From Cellulomonas sp. Root485 (GTDB lineage Bacteria; Actinomycetota; Actinomycetes; Actinomycetales; Cellulomonadaceae): 64,000 bases of DNA. Below, in pieces: positions 25,581-33,765 of this stretch. A model generated the notes under the pieces. The model did not search any database and had not been told where the DNA came from. It was given only the letters and a program-made list of their open reading frames with translations. The DNA lies in the NCBI RefSeq assembly GCF_001426705.1, contig NZ_LMFC01000003.1, positions 512,841 to 576,840 on the forward strand, written 5' to 3'. Position numbers and translations under genes: made by a program. Every line of letters begins with the position of its first letter. Within the stretch, counting starts at the first letter, position 1.

Positions 25581-28118
25581 ATGTCCGCGACGCCCGCCAG
25601 CCGCGCGGACGTCGACGCGAGGACCGCGGCCGACGTCCCAGCGCCCGTCGGCGACCCCGCGCCCGTCGCTGACGAGCCGCCGCAGGTCGAGATCGTCGAC
25701 GTGCCCGCCGTGCGGGTGCACCACCCGAGCGACCTGCTGGGCATGGTGCTGTCGGCCCTCGGCGTCGGCCTGGTCCTCGTCCTGGCCACCTACGCGCACA
25801 ACACCACGACCGGCGTGGCCGAGGACGTCCAGGGCTTCGCCAGCCTGCTCAACCGGATCCTGTTCGTCCCGCGCGTCGGCCTCGAGATGTTCGTGACGCT
25901 CGCCGTGCCGCTCGCCGTCATCACCGAGCTCGCGTTCCGGCGGCTCGGCCGCCAGCTGCTCGAAGGCATGGTTGCCGCGTTCGCGGCGCTGTTCCTCAAC
26001 ATCGCGGTCCTGTGGGCGATCGAGACCTTCGGCTCCGACGAGCTGGTCGTCGGCATGGCCATCCGGGTCAACGGCAGCTGGGTCGTGACGCTGCCCGGAT
26101 ACGTCGCGCTGCTCGTCGGGCTGCTCACCGTGGTCGGGCCGCGCGGTCGACGCCGCACCGTCAAGTGGTCGTGGAACCTGCTCTGGGTCGCCATCGGCGT
26201 GCTGCTCATCACCGCCGGGGTGTCGCTGCCGGGCCTCGTCGTCTCGTTCCTGATCGGTCGCGTGACCGGACTGGCCGTGCGGTACCTGTCAGGCGTGCTG
26301 TCCGAGCGCGCCTACGGGGACAGCCTCGTCGCGGGCGTCCGGCGGGCCGGGTTCGAGCCCGTGCGGCTGCTCCGCGTCGCCGACGAGACCACGGGGACCG
26401 GAGCCGACGGGGGCCCCGAGCTGGACGGCGACCAGGCGGCCCGAGCGCTGACCCGGTCCACCGACCACCGCCTCTACGAGCTGACGACGCGCGACCGCGA
26501 GGAGCTCGACCTCGTCGTGATCGACGGCGACCGCCAGGTGGTCGGCATGCTGACGCGGCTGTGGCGGTCGCTGCGGATGCGCGGGATCGAAGGACGCTCC
26601 GTGGTGTCGCTGCGGCAGGCCGCCGAGCGCGCCGCGCTGCTGGCCTACGCCGCCCGGGCCGCCGGCGTCCGCACCCCCCGGCTGCTGAGCATCGCCGAGG
26701 CCGACGACTCGATGCTGCTCGTCCAGGAACGCCCCGACCGTGCGGTCCCGCTGGGCGACCTCGACCCGGACGAGCTCACGGACGAGGTGCTCCAGGAGAT
26801 CTGGGCCCAGCTCCAGCTCGCGCACGACGCGGGCATCGCGCACCGGTCGCTGACCAGTGACGTCCTGCTCGTCGAGACCGTCGTCGGGCGCCCGATCGTG
26901 TGGCTGACCAGCTGGGAGCAGGGCGACGTCGCATCCTCGGACCTGGCGCGACGGATGGACGTCACCCAGCTGCTGGCCCTGCTGGCCCTGCGGGTCGGCG
27001 CCACGCGTGCCCTCGACTCGGCGGCGACCGTCCTGCCCGACGAGCACCTCGCCGCCATCGGACCGTTGCTCCAGATGATCACGCTGCCGCGCCTGACCCG
27101 CGACGAGATGCGTGCCAACAAGAAGGTGCTCGCCGAGCTGCGGTCCGCGCTGGTCGCGCACCTGCCCGAGGCCGACGTCGAGCCGCAGCAGCTGGTCCGG
27201 TTCGGCGCGCGCACCGTGCTGACGATCGTCGTGCCGATCATCGCCGTCGTCTTCGTCATCACCAGCATCAACGTCGACGAGATCACGTCCGCGCTGTCCA
27301 ACGGCGACTGGCGCTGGACCGTCGTGGCCTTCCTGCTCGGCCTCGTCACGCTGCTGGGCGCCGCCCTCGCGTTCGTCGCGTTCTCCCCGGTCAAGCTGCC
27401 CGTCTGGCGCGCGACCCTCGTGCAGACCGCCGCCACGTTCGTCGGGCTCGCCGCTCCCGCGGGGATCGGCCCGGCAGCCCTGAACCTGCGCATGCTGACC
27501 CGTCGCGGCGTGTCGACCACCCTCTCGGCCGCGACCGTCGCCCTGGTCCAGGTGAGCCAGTTCGTGGTCACCCTGGGCCTGCTCCTGGTGCTCAGCATCG
27601 CGTCCGGCTCCGGCGAGTCCGCCCTGCCGATCTCCCCGGGCGTGCTGTTCGCCATCGGGATCGTCGCCGCGCTCATCGCGTCCGGGCTCCTGGTGCCCAA
27701 GGTGCGCCAGTGGGTGCTCGCCAAGACCATGCCCACCCTGCGGCAGACCTGGCCGCGGCTCATCGAGGTGCTCGGTCAGCCCTGGCGCCTGGCGCTGGCC
27801 GTCGGCGGGAACCTGCTGATGACGCTCGGTTTCATCTTCGCGTTCGACGCGAGCCTGGCCGCGTTCGGGCAGGAGGCCAGCCTGATCCAGGTGGCCCTCG
27901 TCTACCTGGCCGGCAACACCGCGGGCGCCCTGGTCCCGACCCCCGGCGGGATGGGCACCATCGAGCTGGCGCTCGCCACGGCGCTCAGCACCACCACCGA
28001 CATCAACCCCGGTGTCGCCACGTCGGTCGCGGTGCTCTTCCGCGTGGCCACCTACTGGCTGCGCATCCCGATCGGCTGGGCGGCCATGCGGTACCTGCAG
28101 AAGACCGGCGAGCTCTAG
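25581..28118 (+). CDS. Flippase-like UPF0104 membrane protein with degenerate kinase-like domain
   Basis: An 845-residue protein in three parts. Residues 50-225 hold about six membrane helices. Residues ~290-530 look like a protein- or aminoglycoside-kinase fold: LVVIDGDRQVVGML, then LAHDAGIAHRSLTSDVLLVE in place of the catalytic loop His-x-Asp, and IVWLTSWEQGDVA in place of Asp-Phe-Gly. The catalytic Asp is replaced by Ser, so it is probably a pseudokinase. Residues ~535-845 form the UPF0104/LPG-synthase transmembrane unit with TPGGMGTIELALATALSTT near the end. Proteins with that unit move or handle lipid-linked substrates; no lysyltransferase domain is present. A terminator follows. Confidence 0.82.
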   Translation: MSATPASRADVDARTAADVPAPVGDPAPVADEPPQVEIVDVPAVRVHHPSDLLGMVLSALGVGLVLVLATYAHNTTTGVAEDVQGFASLLNRILFVPRVGLEMFVTLAVPLAVITELAFRRLGRQLLEGMVAAFAALFLNIAVLWAIETFGSDELVVGMAIRVNGSWVVTLPGYVALLVGLLTVVGPRGRRRTVKWSWNLLWVAIGVLLITAGVSLPGLVVSFLIGRVTGLAVRYLSGVLSERAYGDSLVAGVRRAGFEPVRLLRVADETTGTGADGGPELDGDQAARALTRSTDHRLYELTTRDREELDLVVIDGDRQVVGMLTRLWRSLRMRGIEGRSVVSLRQAAERAALLAYAARAAGVRTPRLLSIAEADDSMLLVQERPDRAVPLGDLDPDELTDEVLQEIWAQLQLAHDAGIAHRSLTSDVLLVETVVGRPIVWLTSWEQGDVASSDLARRMDVTQLLALLALRVGATRALDSAATVLPDEHLAAIGPLLQMITLPRLTRDEMRANKKVLAELRSALVAHLPEADVEPQQLVRFGARTVLTIVVPIIAVVFVITSINVDEITSALSNGDWRWTVVAFLLGLVTLLGAALAFVAFSPVKLPVWRATLVQTAATFVGLAAPAGIGPAALNLRMLTRRGVSTTLSAATVALVQVSQFVVTLGLLLVLSIASGSGESALPISPGVLFAIGIVAALIASGLLVPKVRQWVLAKTMPTLRQTWPRLIEVLGQPWRLALAVGGNLLMTLGFIFAFDASLAAFGQEASLIQVALVYLAGNTAGALVPTPGGMGTIELALATALSTTTDINPGVATSVAVLFRVATYWLRIPIGWAAMRYLQKTGEL

Positions 28119-28123
28119 ACACA

Positions 28124-28160
28124 CCTCCGGGCCGGCACCTGAGCGGTACCGGCCCGGAGG
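28124..28160 (+). terminator. Terminator after the UPF0104 gene
   Basis: Perfect 12-bp arms CCTCCGGGCCGG and CCGGCCCGGAGG with a 13-nt loop, 5 nt after the stop. It also faces the end of the convergent SHOCT gene. Confidence 0.85.
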
Positions 28161-28170
28161 GTCGAGCTCG

Positions 28171-28551
28171 TCAGGCCAGCGCCTTGGCCTTCAGCTGGTT
28201 GAACTCGCTCTGGTCGATGGTGCCCGCGTCGAGGAGGGCCTTGGCGTCGGCGATGTGCTCCGCCGGCGACTTCCCCGCGGCGACCTCGCGGATATAGCTG
28301 TCCGTATCCGACTTGGCCTGCTGCACGGCCTGGAGCTGCCGCTCCGCCATCCCCTTGCCCCGGGCGATGATGTAGATCAGGGCCGTGAGGAAGGGCACGA
28401 CGATCAAGAAGATGATCCAGACGGCCTTCCACCACCCGCTGAGGGCGGAGTCGCGGAAGAGGTCCCCGATGATCTGGAAGAGGATGACGAGGTAGGCGAA
28501 GAACAGGAACCACCAGATCAGCAGCCAGAACCACTGCGCAAAGCTGTCCAT
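28171..28551 (-). CDS. PLDc_N/SHOCT domain membrane protein
   Basis: A 126-residue protein starting MDSFAQWFWLLIWWFLFFAY. Two helices with the Trp-rich pattern of the phospholipase D N-terminal-type domain (WWKAVWIIFLIVVPFLTALIYIIARG) lead into a C-terminal SHOCT motif (AEHIADAKALLDAGTIDQSEFNQLKAKAL). SHOCT motifs mediate oligomerisation and there is no catalytic domain. GAAGG lies 4 nt before the ATG. It converges with the UPF0104 gene; the hairpin between them serves both. Confidence 0.9.
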   Translation of the reverse strand: MDSFAQWFWLLIWWFLFFAYLVILFQIIGDLFRDSALSGWWKAVWIIFLIVVPFLTALIYIIARGKGMAERQLQAVQQAKSDTDSYIREVAAGKSPAEHIADAKALLDAGTIDQSEFNQLKAKALA

Positions 28552-28664
28552 GTGACCTTCTCTCAACGGCGGCTGACCTCTACTGGCAAGCCCGCTGCGC
28601 CGAGGCTAACCGACGAGTCGCCCGAATTGCGAGAGTCTTCACATACGCCTGACCTGCGACATCA

Positions 28665-28700
28665 CAGAACCCCCCGGACCGGTGGGTCCGAGGGGTTCTG
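28665..28700 (-). terminator. Hairpin downstream of the small ORF at 28738
   Basis: 16-nt arms beginning CAGAACCCC pair at 15 of 16 positions around a 4-nt loop. It lies 37 nt beyond the stop of the small minus-strand frame, which supports that frame being a separate transcription unit. Confidence 0.7.
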
Positions 28701-28737
28701 AGAATGAGAAGTGAGGGTGGTCTGGATGAGACCGCTC

Positions 28738-28920
28738 TCAAGCCGCCGCGTGCTCCCGCTGCGCCGGCACCAGCTCGATCACGCTGCGACGAGCAGCGAG
28801 CCCGGCCCACGCCTTGACGCGGGGAGCCGGAAAAGCCGGGGTGGAGGTCTCGGACGGGTCTGCTGAGTACCCACGCTGGTCCATGACAGGTCCTGTCTGT
28901 TCGGTAGCCCGGCTGACCAT
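28738..28920 (-). CDS. Possible small peptide gene
   Basis: A 60-codon frame reading MVSRATEQTGPVMDQRGYSA at its start and ending RRSVIELVPAQREHAAA. I do not recognise it. In its favour: it stands alone, a strong hairpin follows it, and an AT-rich region (28940-29080) with promoter-like elements lies upstream. An internal ATG (13th codon, MDQRGY) may be the true start. That codon is preceded by the dyad GACAGGTCCTGTC (28885-28897 on the plus strand), which could hide its ribosome binding site. It could be a leader peptide, a secreted peptide precursor or nothing; the middle (PAFPAPRVKAWAGLAARR) has no signal peptide character. Confidence 0.4.
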   Translation of the reverse strand: MVSRATEQTGPVMDQRGYSADPSETSTPAFPAPRVKAWAGLAARRSVIELVPAQREHAAA

Positions 28921-29099
28921 GTAGGTCCCGTGGCTTTGCGTCCCCTCTTTGCAGAGGGTTTGCCGTTTTCGCTGACAAGTCAGACATTAGAGCAACATGA
29001 GAGTTCGTGGAAGCGTGTCAACAGAGCAAAATCGGACATCCGTCCATTTCACCCGGTCGGATGTATCACCGATAGTTTCGAAACACTCCACGCCTGCGT

Positions 29100-30947
29100 T
29101 CACCCGAACGTGAACGAGAAGGCCTGAACACCCGCCGAGACCGACAGCTCGACTGTTCCTTCACCGATGGAATCGTCGCTGACCAGCGGATACGCGCGTG
29201 GCGATCCGTCCACCGCGACCTCGAGGCGGTCCACCACGTCCCCGTCCTCGTCTCGGACGGTCGCCCGGACGCTCCCGGATCCTCCGAGAACCACCTGCAC
29301 GACCTTCGCGTGATATCGCAACCTCAGGGCCGCGTCCGCACCCGCCGTCGCGCCCTGGTAGTCCGTCGTCCACGTGCCGCCGAACGCCACCGAGTCCGCC
29401 GCCTGGTCCTGCGGGAGCGTGTAGGTGGCCTCGCCCTCGCGGTAGTCGCCGGCCACGTTCGACCTCTTGCTGACCGACAGGAACGTCTCCCGCGTCACGT
29501 CGCCCACCGGCGTCGTGTCGTCCACCTGCGTCACCGCCGGGAGGTCCACGCCCGGGTCGGCCTGCTCGAGCAGCTCGCGGATCAGCGCCTCCGTGTTCGC
29601 GTACCCTCCCTCGCCCTGGGACACCTGGCGGATCTGGCCGTCGGCGTCGATCAGGTAGTGCGCGGGCCAGTACCGGTTCCGGTAGGCGGTCCACGTGGCG
29701 TAGGAGTTGTCCTGCGCCACCGGGTACGTGATGCCGAGACGCCGGGCGCCGTCGACGACGTTGCGGGTCTCGCGCTCGAACGCGTACTCGGGCGTGTGCA
29801 CGCCGATGACCACCAGGCCGTCGTCGCGGTACGCCTCCTCCCACGCCGTCACGTGCGGGACCGAGCGCTGGCAGTTGATGCAGGAGTACGCCCAGAAGTC
29901 GATCAGCACGACCTTGCCCCGCAGGTCCGCCAGGTCGACCGGCGCACCGTCCGGCGTGTTCAGCCACGTGTCGATGCCACGGATCGCGGGCGCCGGCCCG
30001 CAGTCCTCGAGCTCGGCGGAGCTGTTGCTGCACTGCGCCAGCTGCCGGTTCTCGTCCGTGACCAGCCCGCCCAGGTCGAGCTGCTCCCGCACGGTCTCGT
30101 TGGCCGCGACCCTCGCCTGCAACGACTCCGTGTAGCCGGGCAGCGCGCGCTGGATCGCGTCGGTGAGGTTGAACGCCAGCGCAAGGGCGAGCGCGATCAT
30201 CAGCACCCCGCCCGCCGCCCGGATCCCCCGCTGGTGCGTGCGGAACGCGGCGATGCGCTCGGCCACCCTGCGGCCCGCGAGCGCCAGGATCAGGAGCGGG
30301 ACCGCCGCGCCGAGCGCGAACGACACCGTCAGGACCACCGTGCCCGGACCCACCGACCCCGTCGCGCCCGCCACCGTGATCGCCGCGAGCACCGGACCCG
30401 CGCACGGCACGTACACGGCGCCGAGCCCGAGCCCGAGCACGAACCCGCCCCGCGCTGCGCCCGGTGCCCGCGTCGGGGTCAGGCGCTGGAACGGTCGCTC
30501 CAGGACCTCCTCGAACCGTGGCACCAGCAGCCCCAGGCCCAGCAGCGCCAGCACCGCGATGCCCGCCCAGCGCAGCAGGTCCTGCGGGAGGCCCAGCAGG
30601 TTGAGCAGCACCGTGCCGACGAGCGTGACCAGCGTGAAGCTGGTGACCAGGCCCGCGATGACGAGGTACGGGCGGCGGGCGGCGACGCGGTCACGCCGGT
30701 CGTCGGGCGTGCTGTCGGGGCGGTCGAGGGTCGCGACGCCGCCTGAGAGGAACGACGGTTGTGCCATCGCGCCCACCGAACCGGCCGCCCCCTTGGCTCT
30801 GTTGCCGGTCGTCACGGTGGGTCGTCCGCGTGCACCCTCCACGCCGCCGGCGAAGAACACCACCGGCAGCACGGGCAGGATGCACGGCGAGATGCCGGTG
30901 ATGAGGCCACCGACGAGGCCGATGAGCGCGAGCGTGAGCAGGTCCAT
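29100..30947 (-). CDS. dipZ: DipZ-like CcdA-thioredoxin fusion protein
   Basis: A 615-residue protein fusing three parts. Residues 1-270 are a CcdA/DsbD membrane domain with paired cysteines in [19 protein letters not shown] and [19 protein letters not shown]. Residues ~310-460 are a thioredoxin-like domain with the active site in [16 protein letters not shown]. Residues ~470-615 are a beta-rich domain ([22 protein letters not shown]) like the carbohydrate-module-like end of mycobacterial DipZ. It would pass reducing electrons across the membrane to outer thiols. Its ATG lacks a Shine-Dalgarno, and a SigK-like promoter would start transcription almost at the ATG. It is divergent from the fasciclin lipoprotein gene, as part of a SigK locus. 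Confidence 0.92.
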   Translation of the reverse strand: MDLLTLALIGLVGGLITGISPCILPVLPVVFFAGGVEGARGRPTVTTGNRAKGAAGSVGAMAQPSFLSGGVATLDRPDSTPDDRRDRVAARRPYLVIAGLVTSFTLVTLVGTVLLNLLGLPQDLLRWAGIAVLALLGLGLLVPRFEEVLERPFQRLTPTRAPGAARGGFVLGLGLGAVYVPCAGPVLAAITVAGATGSVGPGTVVLTVSFALGAAVPLLILALAGRRVAERIAAFRTHQRGIRAAGGVLMIALALALAFNLTDAIQRALPGYTESLQARVAANETVREQLDLGGLVTDENRQLAQCSNSSAELEDCGPAPAIRGIDTWLNTPDGAPVDLADLRGKVVLIDFWAYSCINCQRSVPHVTAWEEAYRDDGLVVIGVHTPEYAFERETRNVVDGARRLGITYPVAQDNSYATWTAYRNRYWPAHYLIDADGQIRQVSQGEGGYANTEALIRELLEQADPGVDLPAVTQVDDTTPVGDVTRETFLSVSKRSNVAGDYREGEATYTLPQDQAADSVAFGGTWTTDYQGATAGADAALRLRYHAKVVQVVLGGSGSVRATVRDEDGDVVDRLEVAVDGSPRAYPLVSDDSIGEGTVELSVSAGVQAFSFTFG

Positions 30948-30954
30948 GGCGGGG

Positions 30955-30981
30955 GTTCGCCGCCGGGCGTCCCGGGGATGG
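30955..30981 (-). promoter_or_regulatory. SigK-like promoter of dipZ
   Basis: Read on the minus strand: CCATCC, a 15-nt spacer, then GCGAAC. This resembles the mycobacterial SigK promoter as I recall it (CCATCC and CCGAAT). The transcription start would fall at about 30948, next to the dipZ ATG, predicting a leaderless mRNA. Confidence 0.65.
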
Positions 30982-31017
30982 GTCGAGAAGCCGTCGAGAA
31001 GTCGTCGGCGATCCCAC

Positions 31018-31044
31018 CCATCCGCTCCCCGGACGGCCCCGAAC
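31018..31044 (+). promoter_or_regulatory. SigK-like promoter of the fasciclin gene
   Basis: CCATCC, a 15-nt spacer, then CCGAAC, about 60 nt upstream of the fasciclin ATG. The same elements with the same spacing occur on the opposite strand for dipZ. Confidence 0.7.
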
Positions 31045-31104
31045 CCCACCCGAGAGATCACCGGGCGGGTACCCACCCGGACCACGATTCAAGGGAGAGC
31101 CACC

Positions 31105-31779
31105 ATGCGCACCACGCACCGCACCCGCATCGCCGCCGTCCTGCTCGCCGGCGTCACGGGCCTCGCCCTGACCGCCTGCAGCTCGGGCGCGGCCGACGAC
31201 ACCGCAGGCTCCGACTCGTCCCCGTCGATGGAGGCGCCCATGGAGACGGAGACGCCCATGGACGACACGATGACCGCCGACCCCGCCGCGGACCTCGTCG
31301 GCCCCGGCTGTGCGGACTACGCCGCCGCCGTCCCCGACGGCCCCGGCTCCGTGACCGGCATGTCGACCGACCCTGTCGCCGTCGCCGCGTCGAACAACCC
31401 GCTGCTCACCACGCTCGTGGCGGCCGTGTCCGGCCAGCTCAACCCGGACGTCAACCTGGTCGACACCCTGAACGGTGACGAGTTCACGGTCTTCGCGCCG
31501 GTCGACGACGCGTTCGCCAAGATCGACGCCGCGACCATCGAGTCCCTCAAGACCGACTCGGCGACGCTCTCCTCGATCCTCACGTACCACGTGGTGCCCG
31601 GGCAGCTGTCGCCGGACATGATCGACGGCACGCAGACCACCGTCCAGGGCGGCACCGTCGAGGTCACCGGCTCCGGCGACTCGCTCATGGTCAACGGCGC
31701 CAGCGTCATCTGCGGCGGCGTCCACACCGCCAACGCGACCGTCTACCTCATCGACTCGGTCCTCATGCCGACGATGTGA
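31105..31779 (+). CDS. Fasciclin-domain lipoprotein (MPT70/MPT83-like)
   Basis: A 224-residue lipoprotein. The signal peptide ends in a lipobox LTAC with lipidated Cys25, followed by a Ser/Met/Asp-rich linker. One FAS1 domain covers residues ~95-224: [51 protein letters not shown] and [12 protein letters not shown]. This is the family of mycobacterial MPT70/MPT83, which are SigK targets encoded around dipZ. Good ribosome binding site GGGAGAG. A perfect 14-bp hairpin follows. It probably mediates surface adhesion or interaction; a direct redox link to DipZ is not shown. Confidence 0.93.
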   Translation: MRTTHRTRIAAVLLAGVTGLALTACSSGAADDTAGSDSSPSMEAPMETETPMDDTMTADPAADLVGPGCADYAAAVPDGPGSVTGMSTDPVAVAASNNPLLTTLVAAVSGQLNPDVNLVDTLNGDEFTVFAPVDDAFAKIDAATIESLKTDSATLSSILTYHVVPGQLSPDMIDGTQTTVQGGTVEVTGSGDSLMVNGASVICGGVHTANATVYLIDSVLMPTM

Positions 31780-31854
31780 CGACCCGGCGGACCGGTCGCC
31801 TGCGGCGGCCGGTCCGTCTGCGCACGTCCGGCACCCCTGACGCCGGACGAGCCG

Positions 31855-31890
31855 CGGAGCCCCCTCGCAGGGTACGGCGAGGGGGCTCCG
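31855..31890 (+). terminator. Terminator after the fasciclin gene
   Basis: Perfect 14-bp arms CGGAGCCCCCTCGC and GCGAGGGGGCTCCG with an 8-nt loop, about 75 nt beyond the stop. Confidence 0.85.
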
Positions 31891-31925
31891 TCGCGCCCGG
31901 CCGCGGCGGAGCTCGCCGGTCGCCG

Positions 31926-31976
31926 CCGAGCTCGGTGGTTCCGGTCGAGCTTGGTGGTTCCGGACACCGAGCTCGG
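31926..31976. repeat. Tandem 19-nt repeat with inverted copy
   Basis: CCGAGCTCGGTGGTTCCGG is followed at once by TCGAGCTTGGTGGTTCCGG (17 of 19 identical) and then by CACCGAGCTCGG, the exact inverse of the first 12 nt. It lies in the 238-nt gap between the convergent fasciclin and rskA genes. Confidence 0.7.
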
Positions 31977-32017
31977 CCCGGAGTGCCGAGCTGGAGCCTG
32001 CCGGTGCGGCGCGGTGG

Positions 32018-32848
32018 TCAGGTGGTGGTCAGGACGACCAGGGGCGTTGTCGTCGGCTGGGTGGAGCCGCCGGCCGGTTCGATGGTGATCGCCAGGGCGT
32101 CGCCCGTCGAGAAGTCGTCGGCGAGCTGGCGGACCGTGCCGGCGTCGTCCGCGAGAACGCCTGCGGACGCGGCACCGTCGGCGTCGACGACCCACAGCTG
32201 GTACGCCTTGCCGTCGCCCGGGTCCGGCAGGCCGGTCGCGCTGAACAGCGCGCGGTCGTCCGTGAGGATCGCGGTCGCTGCACCGCCGCCGGTGACGTCG
32301 CCGTGCACGACCACCGCGGACGGGTCGGTCAGCAGGTCCGCGAGCGCCTGCTGCTGCTGCTCCGCCTGGTTCGCCCGCTGCGCCTGCTGGACCGCGAGCG
32401 CGGTGGGCACGGCGGCGCCGACGACGAGCGCGGCAGCGACGGCCAGCCAGCGGGTGCGCGACGGGCGACGGCGGGCGGCGAGGTGAGTGACCTCGGGCGC
32501 GACGGCCGTCGACGCGTCGGGTGCGTCGACCGCTGCCGGCGAGCCCAGCGGACCGGTGCCGGCGGGAGCGCCGGGGCGGAGCCGTGCGGGGCCGGCGAGG
32601 GGCCCGAGCTGGGGGACGTCGGTGATCGCGGCGAGGACGGAGGTGCGCAGGGCGGCAGGGGGTTCACCGGCGACGGCGTCGCCCAAGGTCGCTGCGACAG
32701 CGGTCAGCTGCGCCAGCTCGGCGGCGGCGGACGGGTCGGTGGCGATCAGGCGCTCGACGGCGGCGCGCTCGTCGGGGTCGACCGCGTCGAGCGCGTAGGC
32801 GCCGAGCAGGGAGCGCACGTCGTCGGCGGCGGAGAACGAGTCGCTCAT
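32018..32848 (-). CDS. rskA: Anti-sigma-K factor RskA
   Basis: A 276-residue single-pass membrane protein. Residues 1-70 form the cytosolic sigma-binding domain (DVRSLLGAYALDAVDPDERAAVERL), a helix lies near residues 133-150 (WLAVAAALVVGAAVPTALAV), and the rest is an outer RskA domain (LFSATGLPDPGDGKAYQLWVV, then ALAITIEPAGGSTQPTTTPLV). RskA proteins hold SigK at the membrane until cleaved by regulated proteolysis. The ATG overlaps the sigK stop by 4 nt. Length and layout match the mycobacterial protein. Confidence 0.93.
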   Translation of the reverse strand: MSDSFSAADDVRSLLGAYALDAVDPDERAAVERLIATDPSAAAELAQLTAVAATLGDAVAGEPPAALRTSVLAAITDVPQLGPLAGPARLRPGAPAGTGPLGSPAAVDAPDASTAVAPEVTHLAARRRPSRTRWLAVAAALVVGAAVPTALAVQQAQRANQAEQQQQALADLLTDPSAVVVHGDVTGGGAATAILTDDRALFSATGLPDPGDGKAYQLWVVDADGAASAGVLADDAGTVRQLADDFSTGDALAITIEPAGGSTQPTTTPLVVLTTT

Positions 32849-33420
32849 GACGTCACCCCCAGGCAGTCGCGCAGGCGGAGCAGGCCGTCGCGGATCCGCG
32901 TCTTGACCGTGGGCAGCGGCGCGGTGAGCTCGGCGGCCACCTCACGGTAGGTCCGGCCGCCGTAGTAGGCGAGGACGACCGCCTGCTTCTGCGTGGGGGT
33001 CAGGGTGCCGAGGCAGTCGCGGACGCGGACCTGCTCGAGGGCGGACTCCACCTCGTCGGCGACGACGTCGAACTCGCGCTCGGTGCTCTCGTCGAGGACG
33101 CGCTGGTCGCGGTCGCGCTGCGCCTGCACGGCGCGGACGCGGTCGACGGCCCGCCGGTGGGCCAGCGTGAGGGTCCAGGTGCGGGCGGAGCCGCGGCCGG
33201 CGTCGAACCGCGCGGCGGTGCGCCACACCTCCACCCACACCTCCTGGGCGACCTCCGCGGCGTGGTCCGGGTCCCGCAGGACGCCGAGGCAGGTGCCGAA
33301 GACGCCGCGGCCGAGCGTGTCGTACAGGACGGCGAACGCCGAGTCGTCACCCCGCGCGACGTCCGAGAGCAGGGACTCGGCGGAGCGGGGCGCGTCGGCC
33401 TCGTCCGGTCCTCGCTCCAC
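32845..33420 (-). CDS. sigK: ECF sigma factor SigK
   Basis: A 191-residue ECF sigma factor from the GTG giving VERGPDEADAPRSAESLLSD. Region 2 is AAEVAQEVWVEVWRTAARFD and LTLAHRRAVDRVRAVQAQRD; region 4 is LTPTQKQAVVLAYYGGRTYREVAAEL with a C-terminal LRLRDCLGV. These features match mycobacterial SigK (about 187 residues). An ATG 27 codons earlier has an AGGA site, but that extension crosses an 11-bp hairpin and would overlap the candidate -10 of a SigK-like promoter. Translation is coupled to rskA. Its likely targets, dipZ and the fasciclin gene, lie immediately downstream. Confidence 0.9.
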   Translation of the reverse strand: MERGPDEADAPRSAESLLSDVARGDDSAFAVLYDTLGRGVFGTCLGVLRDPDHAAEVAQEVWVEVWRTAARFDAGRGSARTWTLTLAHRRAVDRVRAVQAQRDRDQRVLDESTEREFDVVADEVESALEQVRVRDCLGTLTPTQKQAVVLAYYGGRTYREVAAELTAPLPTVKTRIRDGLLRLRDCLGVTS

Positions 33421-33444
33421 GCGGGCCAGTGTGCCCCACCGGTT

Positions 33445-33470
33445 CGCGGCCCGCCCTTCGGCGGGCCGCG
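33445..33470. repeat. GC-rich hairpin in the sigK leader
   Basis: CGCGGCCCGCC-CTTC-GGCGGGCCGCG forms a perfect 11-bp stem with a 4-nt loop, 25 nt upstream of the preferred sigK start. It may be a leader structure or attenuator; it could also be coding if sigK starts at 33501. Confidence 0.5.
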
Positions 33471-33498
33471 CCGGGGGCGCACAGAGCTGGGCGTGGGA

Positions 33499-33527
33499 CA
33501 TCGGGTCCTGTCGTCCGTCGCGGATGG
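33499..33527 (-). promoter_or_regulatory. Possible autoregulatory SigK promoter of sigK
   Basis: CCATCC (33527-33522, minus strand) is followed 17 nt later by CCGATG, or 15 nt later by ACCCGA. The -10 match is weaker than at dipZ and fasciclin, so this is tentative. Confidence 0.35.
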
Positions 33528-33581
33528 GTCACACGGAGTTCGTCGCCGACGGGCACGCGGATTGCTCGGTCACGGCAGCGG

Positions 33582-33764
33582 TCAGCGGTGGGCGGCGAGC
33601 GCCGCGTCGCGATGGGCGTCGAGGCGCCGCTCGGACGCGACCCGCTCGGTGTGCTGCCACGGCTCGAGGACGCGACGGGCACGCTTCTTCGGCGCGCGCA
33701 CGGGGAGGACGATCCGGGGGACGGGGATGCGCACGGTGCGCACGTCGTACGTCAGCGCGACCAT
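33582..33764 (-). CDS. Small basic protein downstream of the ArsR-type regulator
   Basis: A 60-residue, strongly basic protein starting MVALTYDVRTVRIPVPRIVL and containing APKKRARRVLEPWQHTERVA. No known family. It is supported by a textbook ribosome binding site (AGGAGG, 6 nt spacing) and by its position 1 nt after the stop of the ArsR-type gene, implying coupled translation. The Arg/Lys content suggests nucleic-acid binding or an inhibitor role, which is speculation. Confidence 0.65.
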   Translation of the reverse strand: MVALTYDVRTVRIPVPRIVLPVRAPKKRARRVLEPWQHTERVASERRLDAHRDAALAAHR

Positions 33765-33765
33765 G

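Noticed and set aside
28930..29127. 65-codon plus-strand frame in the AT-rich gap before dipZ
   Set aside because: No ribosome binding site, mixed codon use, and it lies in a region better explained as promoter DNA for the small minus-strand frame.
29310..30746. 478-codon plus-strand frame opposite dipZ
   Set aside because: Antisense shadow without recognisable features.
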